Notes under the pieces: generated by a model
The model's input: only the letters and a program-made list of their open reading frames with translations
Told to the model about the DNA's origin: nothing
Database searches by the model: none
Shown: piece by piece, positions 46,008 to 58,388 of the stretch
Layout: each line of letters opens with the position of its first letter
How positions within the stretch are numbered: the first letter of the stretch is position 1
Made by a program: the position numbers and the translations under genes
Assembly: GCF_021049245.1 (NCBI RefSeq)
Contig: NZ_CP088020.1
Coordinates: forward strand, 2,796,001 to 2,860,000
DNA from: Radiobacillus kanasensis
GTDB taxonomy: Bacteria > Bacillota > Bacilli > Bacillales > Amphibacillaceae
Direction: 5' to 3'
DNA length: 64,000 bases

Positions 46008-46048
46008 GCTTGATAAGGGAAAAAGGGAGGAGAATCATTCCCCCTCCC
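46008..46048 (-). terminator. Imperfect hairpin between gapA and pgk
   Basis: On the minus strand GGGGAGGGGG can pair with CTCCTCCC across a short loop, and TTTTTCCC follows. It may cause partial termination or mark an RNA end, so gapA would exceed pgk. Confidence 0.45.
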
Positions 46049-46061
46049 CTATTTCACTTTC

Positions 46062-48132
<2,071 letters not shown>

Positions 48133-48156
48133 GTTTTAACTCCTTCATTACGACTT

Positions 48157-48195
48157 GGGATGTTTTTGTCCCTGCTAGTCATATTCTGTCCCGCA
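48157..48195 (-). promoter_or_regulatory. CggR operator (two direct repeats)
   Basis: On the minus strand CGGGACAGAATATGAC and AGGGACAAAAACATCC lie 21 bp apart, matching the GGGAC-N6-TGTC type repeats of the B. subtilis CggR site. They lie between the -10 box and the cggR start. Confidence 0.8.
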
Positions 48196-48224
48196 TACAG
48201 CAAAAGAATACTACTTCCCTTTCT

Positions 48225-48253
48225 ATTTTAGCAGATTGATTTTTTATCCACAA
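48225..48253 (-). promoter_or_regulatory. Promoter of the cggR-gapA operon
   Basis: -35 TTGTGG (48248-48253), 17 bp, -10 TAAAAT (48225-48230), directly upstream of the CggR repeats. Confidence 0.65.
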
Positions 48254-48268
48254 CTATAATTCTACAAA

Positions 48269-48508
48269 TTAACCAATATTTAATACTTGCTTTACACGGT
48301 CGATGTCGATTCGACCATAATCAATCACTTCTCCATCATGTTCTAGGACTGGAATCATGAGTTGATACTTTTCTAGAATTTCGTCGTCTTCATAAATATC
48401 TATCTCTCGTATCGTTATATTCAAATCATCTTGAAAAAGCTCCAACAAGAGCTTAGCTTCTTCACATAAATGACATTCCCTTTTTGTATAGAACAAAACT
48501 TCTTTCAC
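48269..48508 (-). CDS. Glutaredoxin-family thioredoxin-fold protein (79 aa)
   Basis: A short thioredoxin-fold protein whose N-terminal redox motif reads 'FYTKRECHLCEEAKLLLELF', i.e. CHLC, and which ends 'VPVLEHDGEVIDYGRIDIDR' like glutaredoxin 2 / DUF836 proteins. The start is a GTG at 48508 with a GAGG site; a longer upstream extension would run back into rpoN. It follows rpoN by one base and is probably co-transcribed. It likely reduces protein or bacillithiol disulfides. Confidence 0.82.
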   Translation of the reverse strand: MKEVLFYTKRECHLCEEAKLLLELFQDDLNITIREIDIYEDDEILEKYQLMIPVLEHDGEVIDYGRIDIDRVKQVLNIG

Positions 48509-48509
48509 G

Positions 48510-49793
48510 TTAATTTCCTCGTTTCTTTCTATATTTAGATGATAGAATCCCCATTTGTTCTCGGTACTTCGCGACTGTCCTTCTTGAAATCTGAATGGAG
48601 TAGCTTTCCTGTAATTGCAGTCTAATTTTCTCATCAGAGAATGGCTTATGTCGCTTTTCTTGGTGAATAATCTCCTTTATGCGCTGCTTCACGGAATAGG
48701 AAGAAACAAGCTCCCCTTCTTCCTTCATCAAACTTCTTTGCAGAAAAAATTGCAAAGAAAATGTTCCATGAGGAGTTTGCACATACTTTTTCCGCAAAAG
48801 TCTACTTACAGTAGATATGTGAACATCTAGATCCTTTGCTAGATCTTTTAATGTTAAGGCTTGTACATAGCTCGGTCCATGATCAAAAAATGCCCGTTGC
48901 TTTTCTAGTAATAATTCCAACACACTTTCTAAATGAAGCTTTCGAAATTGAATCGAGGTTTCTAACCAATCAAGCTGTTTTCTTCTTTCCTTTATATATT
49001 TTCTCGTTTCCTTATCAAATGAATCCGTTTGAATATATGCCGGATCTAGTTGAAACCTTGGGTTGTTCCAATGGTGGATCCTAATCTCCCAGTTCCCTTT
49101 ATCATCCTGTTTAACCTCCGCATCTGGAGTTATGTAATCAATGGATGGTCTTGATAGTAATTGACCTGGTTTTGGGTGACATCTTTTAATATGATCGATG
49201 CTACTTAGCGCTATATCCTCAGAAACTCCATACGTCTGGCAGATTTCCTCCAAATTGGATTGAGCGACCCAATCCAAATGATGCTTGACGAGCAACAGAG
49301 CAACGTCATCCTCTGGATAGTGTGCTTTTAATTGGAGAGATAGACATTCTGTTAAATCACGAGCTCCCATTCCCTTTGGTTCAACGGATTGAATTAGCGT
49401 TAACGCATCACTAATATCAGCGTGATCCGCTCCACAGTCCAAAGCCCACTGATCCACTGAAAGGCTTAAATATCCATCTTCATTTAAGTTATCTATTCCA
49501 TATTCCACTATTTTCATCATGGAATCGGATAGAGAATGATCCACGAGTTGTTCCTTAATTTGATCGTATAAAGATAGGGGTGGATTACTGGTCATTTCAC
49601 TCACTTCGACATTCGAAGTATGCATTTTTCCTCCGAGCGGATAGTCAATTGTTTCAATCAAAGGATTTTCTTCTGCAACATCTTGAACAAAGTTCATGAT
49701 TTCGGTTGCATTCATTTGAAGAAGTCCAATGGATTGAGACAGCTTTTGCGTCATTTTCCACTGAAGTGCTTGTGTGAGTGTTTGTTTTTGCAT
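48510..49793 (-). CDS. sigL: RNA polymerase sigma-54 factor (SigL)
   Basis: Sigma-54 directs transcription that needs AAA+ activators. The 427-residue protein has the Gln/Leu-rich region I 'MQKQTLTQALQWKMTQKLSQ', the core-binding middle with 'VEPKGMGARDLTECLSLQLK', the helix-turn-helix and the RpoN box '..ISRRTVAKYREQMGI..'. ATG 49793 follows GGAGGGTGG; an upstream in-frame ATG has no comparable site. In B. subtilis SigL serves fermentation, levanase and amino-acid catabolism genes; no activator is seen here. Confidence 0.95.
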   Translation of the reverse strand: MQKQTLTQALQWKMTQKLSQSIGLLQMNATEIMNFVQDVAEENPLIETIDYPLGGKMHTSNVEVSEMTSNPPLSLYDQIKEQLVDHSLSDSMMKIVEYGIDNLNEDGYLSLSVDQWALDCGADHADISDALTLIQSVEPKGMGARDLTECLSLQLKAHYPEDDVALLLVKHHLDWVAQSNLEEICQTYGVSEDIALSSIDHIKRCHPKPGQLLSRPSIDYITPDAEVKQDDKGNWEIRIHHWNNPRFQLDPAYIQTDSFDKETRKYIKERRKQLDWLETSIQFRKLHLESVLELLLEKQRAFFDHGPSYVQALTLKDLAKDLDVHISTVSRLLRKKYVQTPHGTFSLQFFLQRSLMKEEGELVSSYSVKQRIKEIIHQEKRHKPFSDEKIRLQLQESYSIQISRRTVAKYREQMGILSSKYRKKRGN

Positions 49794-49883
49794 AGTCCAC
49801 CCTCCTTTATTTATTGTGTCTTTTGCGATTCCAAATGGATTTATTCTTTTGATAGATCCCATTTCCTGTAAGGAAAGTAACAT

Positions 49884-50217
49884 AAGTAACAGGATTTCTA
49901 AATAATGAAAGCGTTTCTATATATCTTCACTATATCCCAGAACCCCAGCACCTGACAATCACCTGCCTAAAACTAAACCCATTAAACAAGGTTGGGAGGC
50001 AAAGGACACCTGTCCCACCATTCGCCCCTCATAAGCCCACTTATAGGATGTCCCTGCGTATCCTAGTATTGCTTTGAATTAGGTTTCCTCGGGACAAGCA
50101 TCAAAGAGGTAAACTCGTAGTAGTCGCCTGCCGTGCCCATCGGCATATAACCTCACCACTTACGTCGCAATTTATATAAAACTTGCAACAATATTCACAA
50201 AAGTACCCAAAAACAAA
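49884..50217. other. Gene-free spacer with local inverted repeats
   Basis: About 330 bp without a credible gene. It has several short stems: TAGGAT/ATCCTA around a 10-nt loop (near 50050-50075), GTTTCCTC/GAGGTAAAC (about 50085-50116) and GCCG/CGGC (near 50132-50146). This could be a structured RNA or an eroded element. It matches no RNA family I can name. Confidence 0.3.
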
Positions 50218-50268
50218 ATCCGAACTGATTCGAATTCTAATTAAAGAAGTTCGAACTATAGTTCGGAT
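50218..50268 (-). terminator. Long inverted repeat acting as likely hom terminator
   Basis: ATCCGAACT (50218-50226) and AGTTCGGAT (50260-50268) are perfect inverted arms, and a second palindrome CGAACTATAGTTCG lies at 50252-50265. On the minus strand a T-rich stretch (TTTTGTTTTTG) follows, about 30 bp after the hom stop. Confidence 0.6.
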
Positions 50269-50300
50269 GTAATTAAATCATTTTTGTCCCAGCCTTTTTG

Positions 50301-51542
50301 TTAAGCTAACTCAGAGGCTAGTGCTAGTGCGTTGGTTAAGCTCTCTTGATTTTCTTCCATTCGATATCCTTTGATATTCGGTTGAGCATGAAGAAGACTG
50401 CGGATTTCTGTTTCTTTTCCTGTAACAATCGAACAACTAATGGATTGGCTCTGAACGGTCACCTTCCAATGATTAAGGACCCTTACATTGTTATTTGCAA
50501 CATCTCCAACTAAAAACCAGCTTTGCTCATCTCGATGGAAGCCTGTTACAAAGCTAACATCTGTAACAGGTGTTTTCTTATTTTGCAGATGGAAAAGGTT
50601 TACGAGATCCTCTATAATGGCACTCGCCGTAGGTAACGCTCCCGCTCCTGGTCCTTCTAATTTGACGTTTCCGACGATATCACCTGTTACGATTACGGCA
50701 TTTTCCACACCTTCCACGGAATATAAAGAGTGCGAACTAGGTAAAAGAACGGGCTCCACTTTCGCTTGTACTTCTTTCCCGACACTTTCCAATGTAGCTA
50801 CAAGCTTAATTCGACAACCGATCGATTCTGCGGCGATAATATCAGGAAGGGAGATATGACGAATCCCTTGATGGATGACTTGTTCCCAATTGGGCTGCTT
50901 TCCATATAAGAGATCCGATAGAACCATTAGCTTATAAAAAGCATCCCAACCATCAATGTCATTACTCGGATCCGCTTCCGCGTATCCTTTTTCCTGTGCC
51001 AACCGTAAGGAATCTTCAAAGCTGGACTGTGTTTCTCGAATATCGGTCAAAATATAATTGGATGTTCCATTCAGGATTGCTTCAACTTTTTGAACCTGAT
51101 TGACCTGGAGCAAGTGCTTCAGCGTACTGATAACTGGAATACCACCAGCAACAGCTGCCTCAAATTCCAAGCGAACCTGATGTTTCTCCGCTTTTTCACG
51201 AAGAGTTCCTCCACGATGTGCAATCAGTTCCTTGTTAGCTGTTATGACATGAAAGCCTCTTTCGATTGCTTTCGTTACATACGTAAATCCTGGCTCCACT
51301 CCTACAATAGCTTCGATTACCACGTCTAAGTCTGGAATGTTTAAAATGTCTTCGATGTCAGAACTCACAACGACATTCTCGCCAATCTCTCGCTTTTTGC
51401 TTGTATTCTTAATTAATACGCCGACGACTTCTACTTCACGCCCAAGCAAAGATTGTAGTCGTTGTTGATGTGTTTGCACCGTTTGGTACACGCCACTTCC
51501 TACTGTACCAAAACCTAATAATGCGATTTTCAATGATGACAT
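50301..51542 (-). CDS. hom: Homoserine dehydrogenase
   Basis: The enzyme reduces aspartate semialdehyde to homoserine, the branch point for methionine and threonine. The 413-residue protein has the NAD(P) site 'LKIALLGFGTVGSGVYQTVQ', the catalytic core 'EAAVAGGIPVISTLKHLLQV' and 'AEADPSNDIDGWDAFYKLMV', and a short C-terminal ACT-like region. thrC and thrB do not follow. It lies downstream of metX/metY and the ssu genes, which suggests a role in feeding methionine synthesis. Confidence 0.95.
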   Translation of the reverse strand: MSSLKIALLGFGTVGSGVYQTVQTHQQRLQSLLGREVEVVGVLIKNTSKKREIGENVVVSSDIEDILNIPDLDVVIEAIVGVEPGFTYVTKAIERGFHVITANKELIAHRGGTLREKAEKHQVRLEFEAAVAGGIPVISTLKHLLQVNQVQKVEAILNGTSNYILTDIRETQSSFEDSLRLAQEKGYAEADPSNDIDGWDAFYKLMVLSDLLYGKQPNWEQVIHQGIRHISLPDIIAAESIGCRIKLVATLESVGKEVQAKVEPVLLPSSHSLYSVEGVENAVIVTGDIVGNVKLEGPGAGALPTASAIIEDLVNLFHLQNKKTPVTDVSFVTGFHRDEQSWFLVGDVANNNVRVLNHWKVTVQSQSISCSIVTGKETEIRSLLHAQPNIKGYRMEENQESLTNALALASELA

Positions 51543-51554
51543 GTACTTCCCTCC

Positions 51555-53240
51555 TTACACGTGAAGCTGCTTACTTTTATCAATTTCTTTTTGCTTTAGT
51601 TCTCGCCGCAAAATCTTTCCGCTTATTTTTGTCTTTGGTAGTTCATCCATGACTTCAATTTCTCGAGGAGCTGCATGTGCGGACAAATGTTTTCGGACAA
51701 ACAAGCGGATTTCCTCTAACAGTTCTTCCGATTCTGTAAAACCAATACGTAGTTTAATAAATGCTTTTACAAGCTCCCCACGAACTGGATCAGGCTTGCC
51801 AATTACCCCTGCTTCCGCAACAGCAGGATGTTCAATCAGTTTACTTTCCACTTCGAAAGGACCAATTCTTTCTCCAGAAGAATTGATCATATCGTCACTT
51901 CTACCTTGGAAAAAGACATACCCTTCCTCATCTTTAAGCGCCAAGTCACCTGAGATATACCATCCATCATATTGGAAGTAAGAAGCAAATTTACCTTTAT
52001 TGCCCCAGATTTCTTTCATGAGTCCTGGCCATGGTGCGCGAATCGCTAACTGCCCAACCTCTCCAGCCGGTAGCTGGTTACCTTCATCGTCTAATATGCC
52101 AACCTCAATGCCAGGGAACGGTCTTCCCATCGATCCTGGTTTAATAGGTTCAGAAGGAAGGTTTACAATAAGATGTCCGCCAGTTTCTGTCATCCACCAG
52201 GTGTCATGGATACGCAGGTTCAAGTTTTTCCAAGCCCAATGTACAACTTCAGGGTTCAATGGTTCTCCTACACTCAAGACGTGGCGTAGGGAAGTCAAGT
52301 TATACTTTTTATATAAGTCTCCTTGAGACATGAGCATTCTGAACGCGGTTGGCGCACTGTACCATGTTGTAATCTTTAAGTCTTCGATTAATTGGAACCA
52401 ATTTTCCGCTTTAAAGCGTCCGCCTTGAATGACGATTGTAGCTCGATTAAGCCATGGGGCAAATAAACCATAAACACTTCCGGTTACCCAACCCGGGTGG
52501 GAGGTACACCAGTACACATCATCGTCTCGAACATCTAGCACCCATTTACCTGATTGCAGGTGGTGTGTGACAGCGCGATGGGCATGGAGAACTCCTTTAG
52601 GTTTTCCTGTAGATCCACTCGTATAATGGATAATCAAGCCATCCTCTGGATCCACCCACTCGGTTAATTCTCCTGCTTCTTGATATGGAGCTGCCTCTAT
52701 ATCTTCCGCATATAGAATCGTTTTTAAGGACGGAATATCCGCACGTGGAACGCGTTGTCCTAGTTCACGATCGGTTATTAATACGGTTCCTCCACAATCA
52801 TTGATCCGGTCACGAACCGCATCCTCCATGAAAGCTTCGAATAATGGACCGGCAATAGCCCCTACTTTAATGACTGCTAAAATCGCAATATAACATTCTG
52901 GATTCTTCGGTAAAAAAACAAAAACACGATCACCCTTTTGAACGCCATGTTCCTTAAGGATACGCGCATAATGATCTGTTTTTTGTTTCACTTCCCGAAA
53001 CGTATAACTTCTCTTTTCATCGTCCTCTTCATTGACGTAATAGAGGGCGACCTTGTCTCCATATCCATCTGCAACATGACGGTCAATCGTCTCATAAGCA
53101 GCATTTAATTTTCCGGATTGGTGGAAGCTTAACTCAGGAGCAGCTTGCTCCCACGAAAAGTCTTTTACAACTTGCTGATAGTTATCTATATTGTAAGTCC
53201 CTGGTTTCGGTTGAATGATGCTCAATAGTTGGTCTGTCAC
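51555..53240 (-). CDS. Acetyl-CoA synthetase-like AMP-forming ligase (AcsA family)
   Basis: The protein activates a carboxylic acid, probably acetate or a short-chain acid, to its CoA ester. The 561-residue sequence is close to B. subtilis AcsA along its length: 'LHYTSGSTGKPKGVLHAHRA'-type P-loop (here 'IHYTSGSTGKPKGVLHAHRA'), 'IHDTWWMTETGGHLIVNLPS', and the C-terminal 'LPKTKISGKILRREL' whose lysine is the acetylation site in Acs enzymes. It starts with GTG behind GGGGG. It lies 13 bp before hom and just after the ssu-like genes, an unusual place for acsA. Confidence 0.82.
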   Translation of the reverse strand: MTDQLLSIIQPKPGTYNIDNYQQVVKDFSWEQAAPELSFHQSGKLNAAYETIDRHVADGYGDKVALYYVNEEDDEKRSYTFREVKQKTDHYARILKEHGVQKGDRVFVFLPKNPECYIAILAVIKVGAIAGPLFEAFMEDAVRDRINDCGGTVLITDRELGQRVPRADIPSLKTILYAEDIEAAPYQEAGELTEWVDPEDGLIIHYTSGSTGKPKGVLHAHRAVTHHLQSGKWVLDVRDDDVYWCTSHPGWVTGSVYGLFAPWLNRATIVIQGGRFKAENWFQLIEDLKITTWYSAPTAFRMLMSQGDLYKKYNLTSLRHVLSVGEPLNPEVVHWAWKNLNLRIHDTWWMTETGGHLIVNLPSEPIKPGSMGRPFPGIEVGILDDEGNQLPAGEVGQLAIRAPWPGLMKEIWGNKGKFASYFQYDGWYISGDLALKDEEGYVFFQGRSDDMINSSGERIGPFEVESKLIEHPAVAEAGVIGKPDPVRGELVKAFIKLRIGFTESEELLEEIRLFVRKHLSAHAAPREIEVMDELPKTKISGKILRRELKQKEIDKSKQLHV

Positions 53241-53256
53241 GGTGTATCCCCCCAGA

Positions 53257-53997
53257 TTATGATCCGATTTTGACTCGATTTAAATCTAAGCTATCTAATA
53301 TCTCTGTTTTATAGGTTGCTAGTGTTTGGCTGCCACGGGCACGAGGTCGAGGTTCGTCTAATAATATCTCTCTATCTATTTCCCCCGGCTGGCCACGTAG
53401 GATAATAATCCGATCACATAAATAAAGTGCTTCATCAATATCGTGCGTAACCATGACAATCGTAGACTGATAGGCTTCCCATACGTCTAACAGTAAATCC
53501 TGTAATTGCATTTTCGTAAACGCATCTAAGGCACTAAATGGTTCATCTAATAGTAAAATCTCTGGGGATGTTACTAGAGCACGAGCAATCGCGACACGCT
53601 GCGCCATTCCTCCAGAAAGCTGTCTTGGATAAAGGTGTGCACACTCACCAAGTCCAACACTTTCTAAATAGCGCTTTGCCTTTTCTTCTTTTGCTTTTTT
53701 AGATCCTTTTAATCCAAACGTAACGTTCTCCATGACAGACAACCATGGAAGCAAACGTGGTTCTTGAAAAATAAATCCAGTTGTATCGTGTACACCCTTT
53801 GCTACGTCATCATTAATCAAAATTTGCCCTTCGTAATCTTGGTCTAATCCAGAAATGGCCCGTAGCAACGTACTTTTCCCACATCCACTCGTGCCTAACA
53901 AACCAATGATTTCTCCCGGCTTCGCCGTAAAGGAAATATCGTTTACCGCTGCCTTTCCGTTGAAGGAACGGGATACATGTTGTAATTGTAAACTCAT
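53257..53997 (-). CDS. ABC transporter ATPase, nitrate/sulfonate/taurine class (SsuB-like)
   Basis: This ATPase subunit of 246 residues has Walker A 'GLLGTSGCGKSTLLRAISGL', the ABC signature 'LSGGMAQRVAIARALV' and Walker B 'ILLLDEPFSALDAFTKMQ'. The sequence is of the SsuB/TauB/NrtD type. It energises the adjacent permease. It starts 15 bp after the permease gene, with the GGAGG site inside the spacer. Confidence 0.88.
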   Translation of the reverse strand: MSLQLQHVSRSFNGKAAVNDISFTAKPGEIIGLLGTSGCGKSTLLRAISGLDQDYEGQILINDDVAKGVHDTTGFIFQEPRLLPWLSVMENVTFGLKGSKKAKEEKAKRYLESVGLGECAHLYPRQLSGGMAQRVAIARALVTSPEILLLDEPFSALDAFTKMQLQDLLLDVWEAYQSTIVMVTHDIDEALYLCDRIIILRGQPGEIDREILLDEPRPRARGSQTLATYKTEILDSLDLNRVKIGS

Positions 53998-54012
53998 ACT
54001 TCTTCTCCTCCT

Positions 54013-54858
54013 TTACGATTTCACCATTCGGTCTTGCCAGTGTAAGGTTTTATTTTCAATCACTTTTAACACCCAGTCTGTTAGCTTTCCAATTATGGCA
54101 AACAGAATGATACTCGCAATGATGGTTTCTGGGGATAATGTGTTTTGACCAAGAACAAGTAAATAGCCTAGCCCTTGACTTGCCCCCATTAATTCCGCCG
54201 CAACAACGAACATCCAGCCTAATCCCAGTCCACTTCTTAAACCAACTAAGAAGGAAGGGAGTGATGCCGGTAAAATAATTCTGCTTACTAACTGGAAGGT
54301 GTTTAATCCATACATCTTTCCAACTTCAATTAATTTTCGGTCTACTCCTAAAACCCCACTCACAATATTTAAATAAACAGGGAAGAAAACCCCTACAGCA
54401 ATCATGGCGATTTTGGAAGGCTCTCCAATCCCCATCCATAATATGAACAATGGAACCCATGCTAACGATGGGATAGAGCGAAATGCTTGAATAAGCGGAT
54501 CAAAGATTTTTTCTGCTTTTTGATAAAAACCAACAAGCGATCCTAAAAGGACCGCCGCTAGCGTTCCTAACACAAAGCCAGCAAACACTCTATATGTTGT
54601 AATCCCTATATGTCCCCACAGGGAACCATCCTCCGCTAACCCGAGGATGGTTTGTAGGATAACAGTTGGTGCAGGTAATTGATAGGAGGGGAATACTTGA
54701 AGCCGACTGAGTATCTCCCAAGCTATCAATAATAGAATTGGCAGGATGCTTCCTAATAAAATTCTGTTATTTAAAAGATTCCTGTTTGCTTTTGTTGCTT
54801 TCGTCTGCTTCTCATTTGTCACAAGAACAGATGTAAGTTCTCCCTGATTCTTTGCCAC
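54013..54858 (-). CDS. ABC transporter permease, SsuC/TauC-like
   Basis: The inner-membrane permease of 281 residues has six helices after a polar N-terminus of about 30 residues. The loop 'EVGKMYGLNTFQLVSRIILP' with 'LPSFLVGLRSGLGLGWMFVV' is the BPD-permease EAA-type motif of the sulfonate/taurine/nitrate class. It lies between the binding protein and the ATPase genes and is co-transcribed with both. Confidence 0.88.
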   Translation of the reverse strand: MAKNQGELTSVLVTNEKQTKATKANRNLLNNRILLGSILPILLLIAWEILSRLQVFPSYQLPAPTVILQTILGLAEDGSLWGHIGITTYRVFAGFVLGTLAAVLLGSLVGFYQKAEKIFDPLIQAFRSIPSLAWVPLFILWMGIGEPSKIAMIAVGVFFPVYLNIVSGVLGVDRKLIEVGKMYGLNTFQLVSRIILPASLPSFLVGLRSGLGLGWMFVVAAELMGASQGLGYLLVLGQNTLSPETIIASIILFAIIGKLTDWVLKVIENKTLHWQDRMVKS

Positions 54859-54879
54859 GTTATTCCCTCCTCTCTTTAT

Positions 54880-55884
54880 TTACTCTACAACCTCTTCCGC
54901 AAAGGAAGGATCGATTAATTCGTCTGTAAGCTTTTCAATGTCTGCGTCTGCTTTAATAACTTCTCCTGCTTGAAGGACCTTACCAGCTTCAAGGATGGCT
55001 GTTTTTTGTACATCACCAGGAACTGGTTGAGAAAAGTCATTACGTTCCATTTGAATTTTCGCTACATCAACCGAAATTCCGGCTTCCTCCGCGACTAACT
55101 CTGCAAGCTCATCTGGGTTTTCAATCGCCCATTTTCTAGCTTTTTCATATACTTTAATAACCCGCTCCACATATTCTGGATATTTCTCAGCAAATTCTTC
55201 TCTTACGTTTAAGAAACCATACGTATTAAAATCTGCGTTCCGATAGAACAACTCTGCACCAGATTCCAATTCAAGTCGTGCCATATGTGGATCTAATCCA
55301 GCCCAAGCATCTACAGAACCAGAAGTTAAAGCAGAAGCTCCGTCGCCATGTTGTAAGTTCACGATCTCGATGTCATCCGGTGAAACACCTTCCGCATCTA
55401 GAGTACGTAACAAGAAAATGTATGGGTCTGTTCCTAGCGTTGCAGCGACTTTCTTTCCTTTTAGATCTTGAACACTTGTAATGCCAGAGTCTTTGTTGGT
55501 TACTAGTGCTGTCCATTCAGGTTTTGAATATAGATAAACGTTTTTGATCGGTGCTCCGTTTGCTTTTGACATAAGAGCTGCAGCCCCAGCAGTAGATCCA
55601 AAATCAACACTGTCACTGTTTAAGAATTCCAAAGCTTTGTTACTTCCTTGACTTAGTGCCCAGGTTACGTCAATGCCATCTTCTTTAAATTCTTCTTCTG
55701 CCCAACCAAACTTTTTCAATACTAAGCTTGTTGGTGAGTAGTAAGCATAATCTAAACGGATTTCTTCTGGTTTTTCTGCGGAATCAGCTGATGATGATCC
55801 ACAAGCCGCTAGCACGACAAGTAAAAGTCCGAACGTTACAATAGCTAAGAAACTTCTAATGTCAATCAATGGTATCTTTTTCAT
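54880..55884 (-). CDS. Sulfonate/taurine-type substrate-binding lipoprotein (SsuA-like)
   Basis: The 334-residue lipoprotein has a lipobox LAAC (about Cys28) and a NMT1/SsuA-like domain: 'YYSPTSLVLKKFGWAEEEFK', 'FGSTAGAAALMSKANGAPIK' and 'LKGKKVAATLGTDPYIFLLR'. It would bind an aliphatic sulfonate, taurine or a related sulfur compound. It is first in the three-gene importer. Its location amid methionine genes supports a sulfur substrate, but nitrate/hydroxymethylpyrimidine-type ligands cannot be excluded by sequence alone. Confidence 0.85.
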   Translation of the reverse strand: MKKIPLIDIRSFLAIVTFGLLLVVLAACGSSSADSAEKPEEIRLDYAYYSPTSLVLKKFGWAEEEFKEDGIDVTWALSQGSNKALEFLNSDSVDFGSTAGAAALMSKANGAPIKNVYLYSKPEWTALVTNKDSGITSVQDLKGKKVAATLGTDPYIFLLRTLDAEGVSPDDIEIVNLQHGDGASALTSGSVDAWAGLDPHMARLELESGAELFYRNADFNTYGFLNVREEFAEKYPEYVERVIKVYEKARKWAIENPDELAELVAEEAGISVDVAKIQMERNDFSQPVPGDVQKTAILEAGKVLQAGEVIKADADIEKLTDELIDPSFAEEVVE

Positions 55885-55951
55885 GGTTTATATCCCCTCT
55901 TCTTCTATCTCTTTTTTTTAATCTTTTCGCATACTTTGCTTTCTAGCTACA

Positions 55952-56073
55952 GCAGTTGACATACACTTCGCTTTCCGCGGGCGACCAGCGAGCCTCCTCG
56001 CTCGCCAAGACCGCCACTGTAGGGTCTCACTTTGGCCGCTGTTCCCGCAGGAGTCTACATGTATGGCAACTGC
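55952..56073 (-). repeat. TIR-bounded interspersed repeat, copy 2
   Basis: About 122 bp with ends GCAGTTGACATACA and (inverted) GCAGTTGCCATACA. Read on the minus strand its core (GACTCCTGCGGGAACAGCGG, GAGACC, GAGGAGGCTCG, CGCGGAAAGCG) matches copy 1 at 30921-31043 almost base for base. It sits between metY and the ssu-like operon. Confidence 0.8.
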
Positions 56074-56132
56074 TAAATAGAATTTCACCCAAAATACAAT
56101 TTTTGAGCAGTGCTCCGTAAAAGAACCTAGTT

Positions 56133-57935
<1,803 letters not shown>

Positions 57936-57976
57936 TTATGATTCCCCCTGAAAGTTTTTGTTCATTTAAAATATGT

Positions 57977-58119
57977 GTTCAAAAAGGAGGACAAAAAGCG
58001 CAAGGAAATTCAAGGCGGCGCTGCTTCGAGTACCGGAATGTATGTTTTTAGATACATGAGGAACGGAGAAGCAAGCCAACGCAGAAGTTCAACGCGATTT
58101 TTCCCGGACTTTTTGAACC
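57977..58119 (-). repeat. 143-bp MITE-like repeat inside the metY leader
   Basis: Ends GTTCAAAAAG and CTTTTTGAAC are a perfect 10-bp inverted pair. The inner part can be read as a short peptide on the minus strand ('RWLASPFLMYLKTYIPVLEA'), a phrase I recall from repeats in several Bacillus genomes. It lies between the SAM-riboswitch terminator and the metY start, lengthening the leader by its own size. Confidence 0.7.
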
Positions 58120-58130
58120 TCCTCTCATTA

Positions 58131-58158
58131 AAAAAACCCACTTCATAAGAAGAGGGCG
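58131..58158 (-). terminator. Expression-platform terminator of the metY S-box
   Basis: CCCtCTTC and GAAGtGGG pair around TTAT on the minus strand, and seven T follow, just after the SAM aptamer. Confidence 0.85.
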
Positions 58159-58162
58159 TTAT

Positions 58163-58277
58163 ATTCCTCCCCTTATCTTCCAGGATTTCTCCTGCAGGAA
58201 TTAGCACCTTGTTAAGCAAAAAGCTTAATGGTTGCCGGGCGTCATCGGGCCAGTCCCTCCGCCTCTCTGGATAAGAG
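58163..58277 (-). ncRNA. SAM riboswitch (S-box) upstream of metY
   Basis: The minus strand reads CTTATCCAGAGAGGCGGAGG then GACTGGCCCGATGACGCCCG and GCAACC, the conserved core of the S-box with its kink-turn, and closes with GATAAG. With SAM the downstream terminator forms and metY is off. Confidence 0.95.
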
Positions 58278-58330
58278 ATTCATTATTTAATTTAGTTGAA
58301 GTTTTTAAACACTCATTAAAAGTTATTCAT

Positions 58331-58359
58331 ACTTTACTAGGTTTTTTCTGTTTTGTCAA
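58331..58359 (-). promoter_or_regulatory. Promoter of metY
   Basis: -35 TTGACA (58354-58359), 17 bp, -10 TAAAGT (58331-58336), about 55 bp before the S-box aptamer. Confidence 0.75.
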
Positions 58360-58388
58360 AACATTTTTAGTTTTCAAATAATACTTTT

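Noticed and set aside
48510..49883. Longer sigma-54 start 30 codons upstream
   Set aside because: The extra codons are not like region I and lack a good ribosome site; the ATG at 49793 follows GGAGGGTGG and begins with the conserved Gln/Leu-rich region.
53257..55884. Calling the importer a nitrate transporter
   Set aside because: Family motifs are shared by nitrate and sulfonate systems, and no nitrate or nitrite reductase gene is near, while methionine and homoserine genes are.
58010..58219. A 69-codon minus-strand frame in the metY leader
   Set aside because: It runs across the SAM aptamer, its terminator and the MITE-like repeat. No ribosome site and no independent support for translation.
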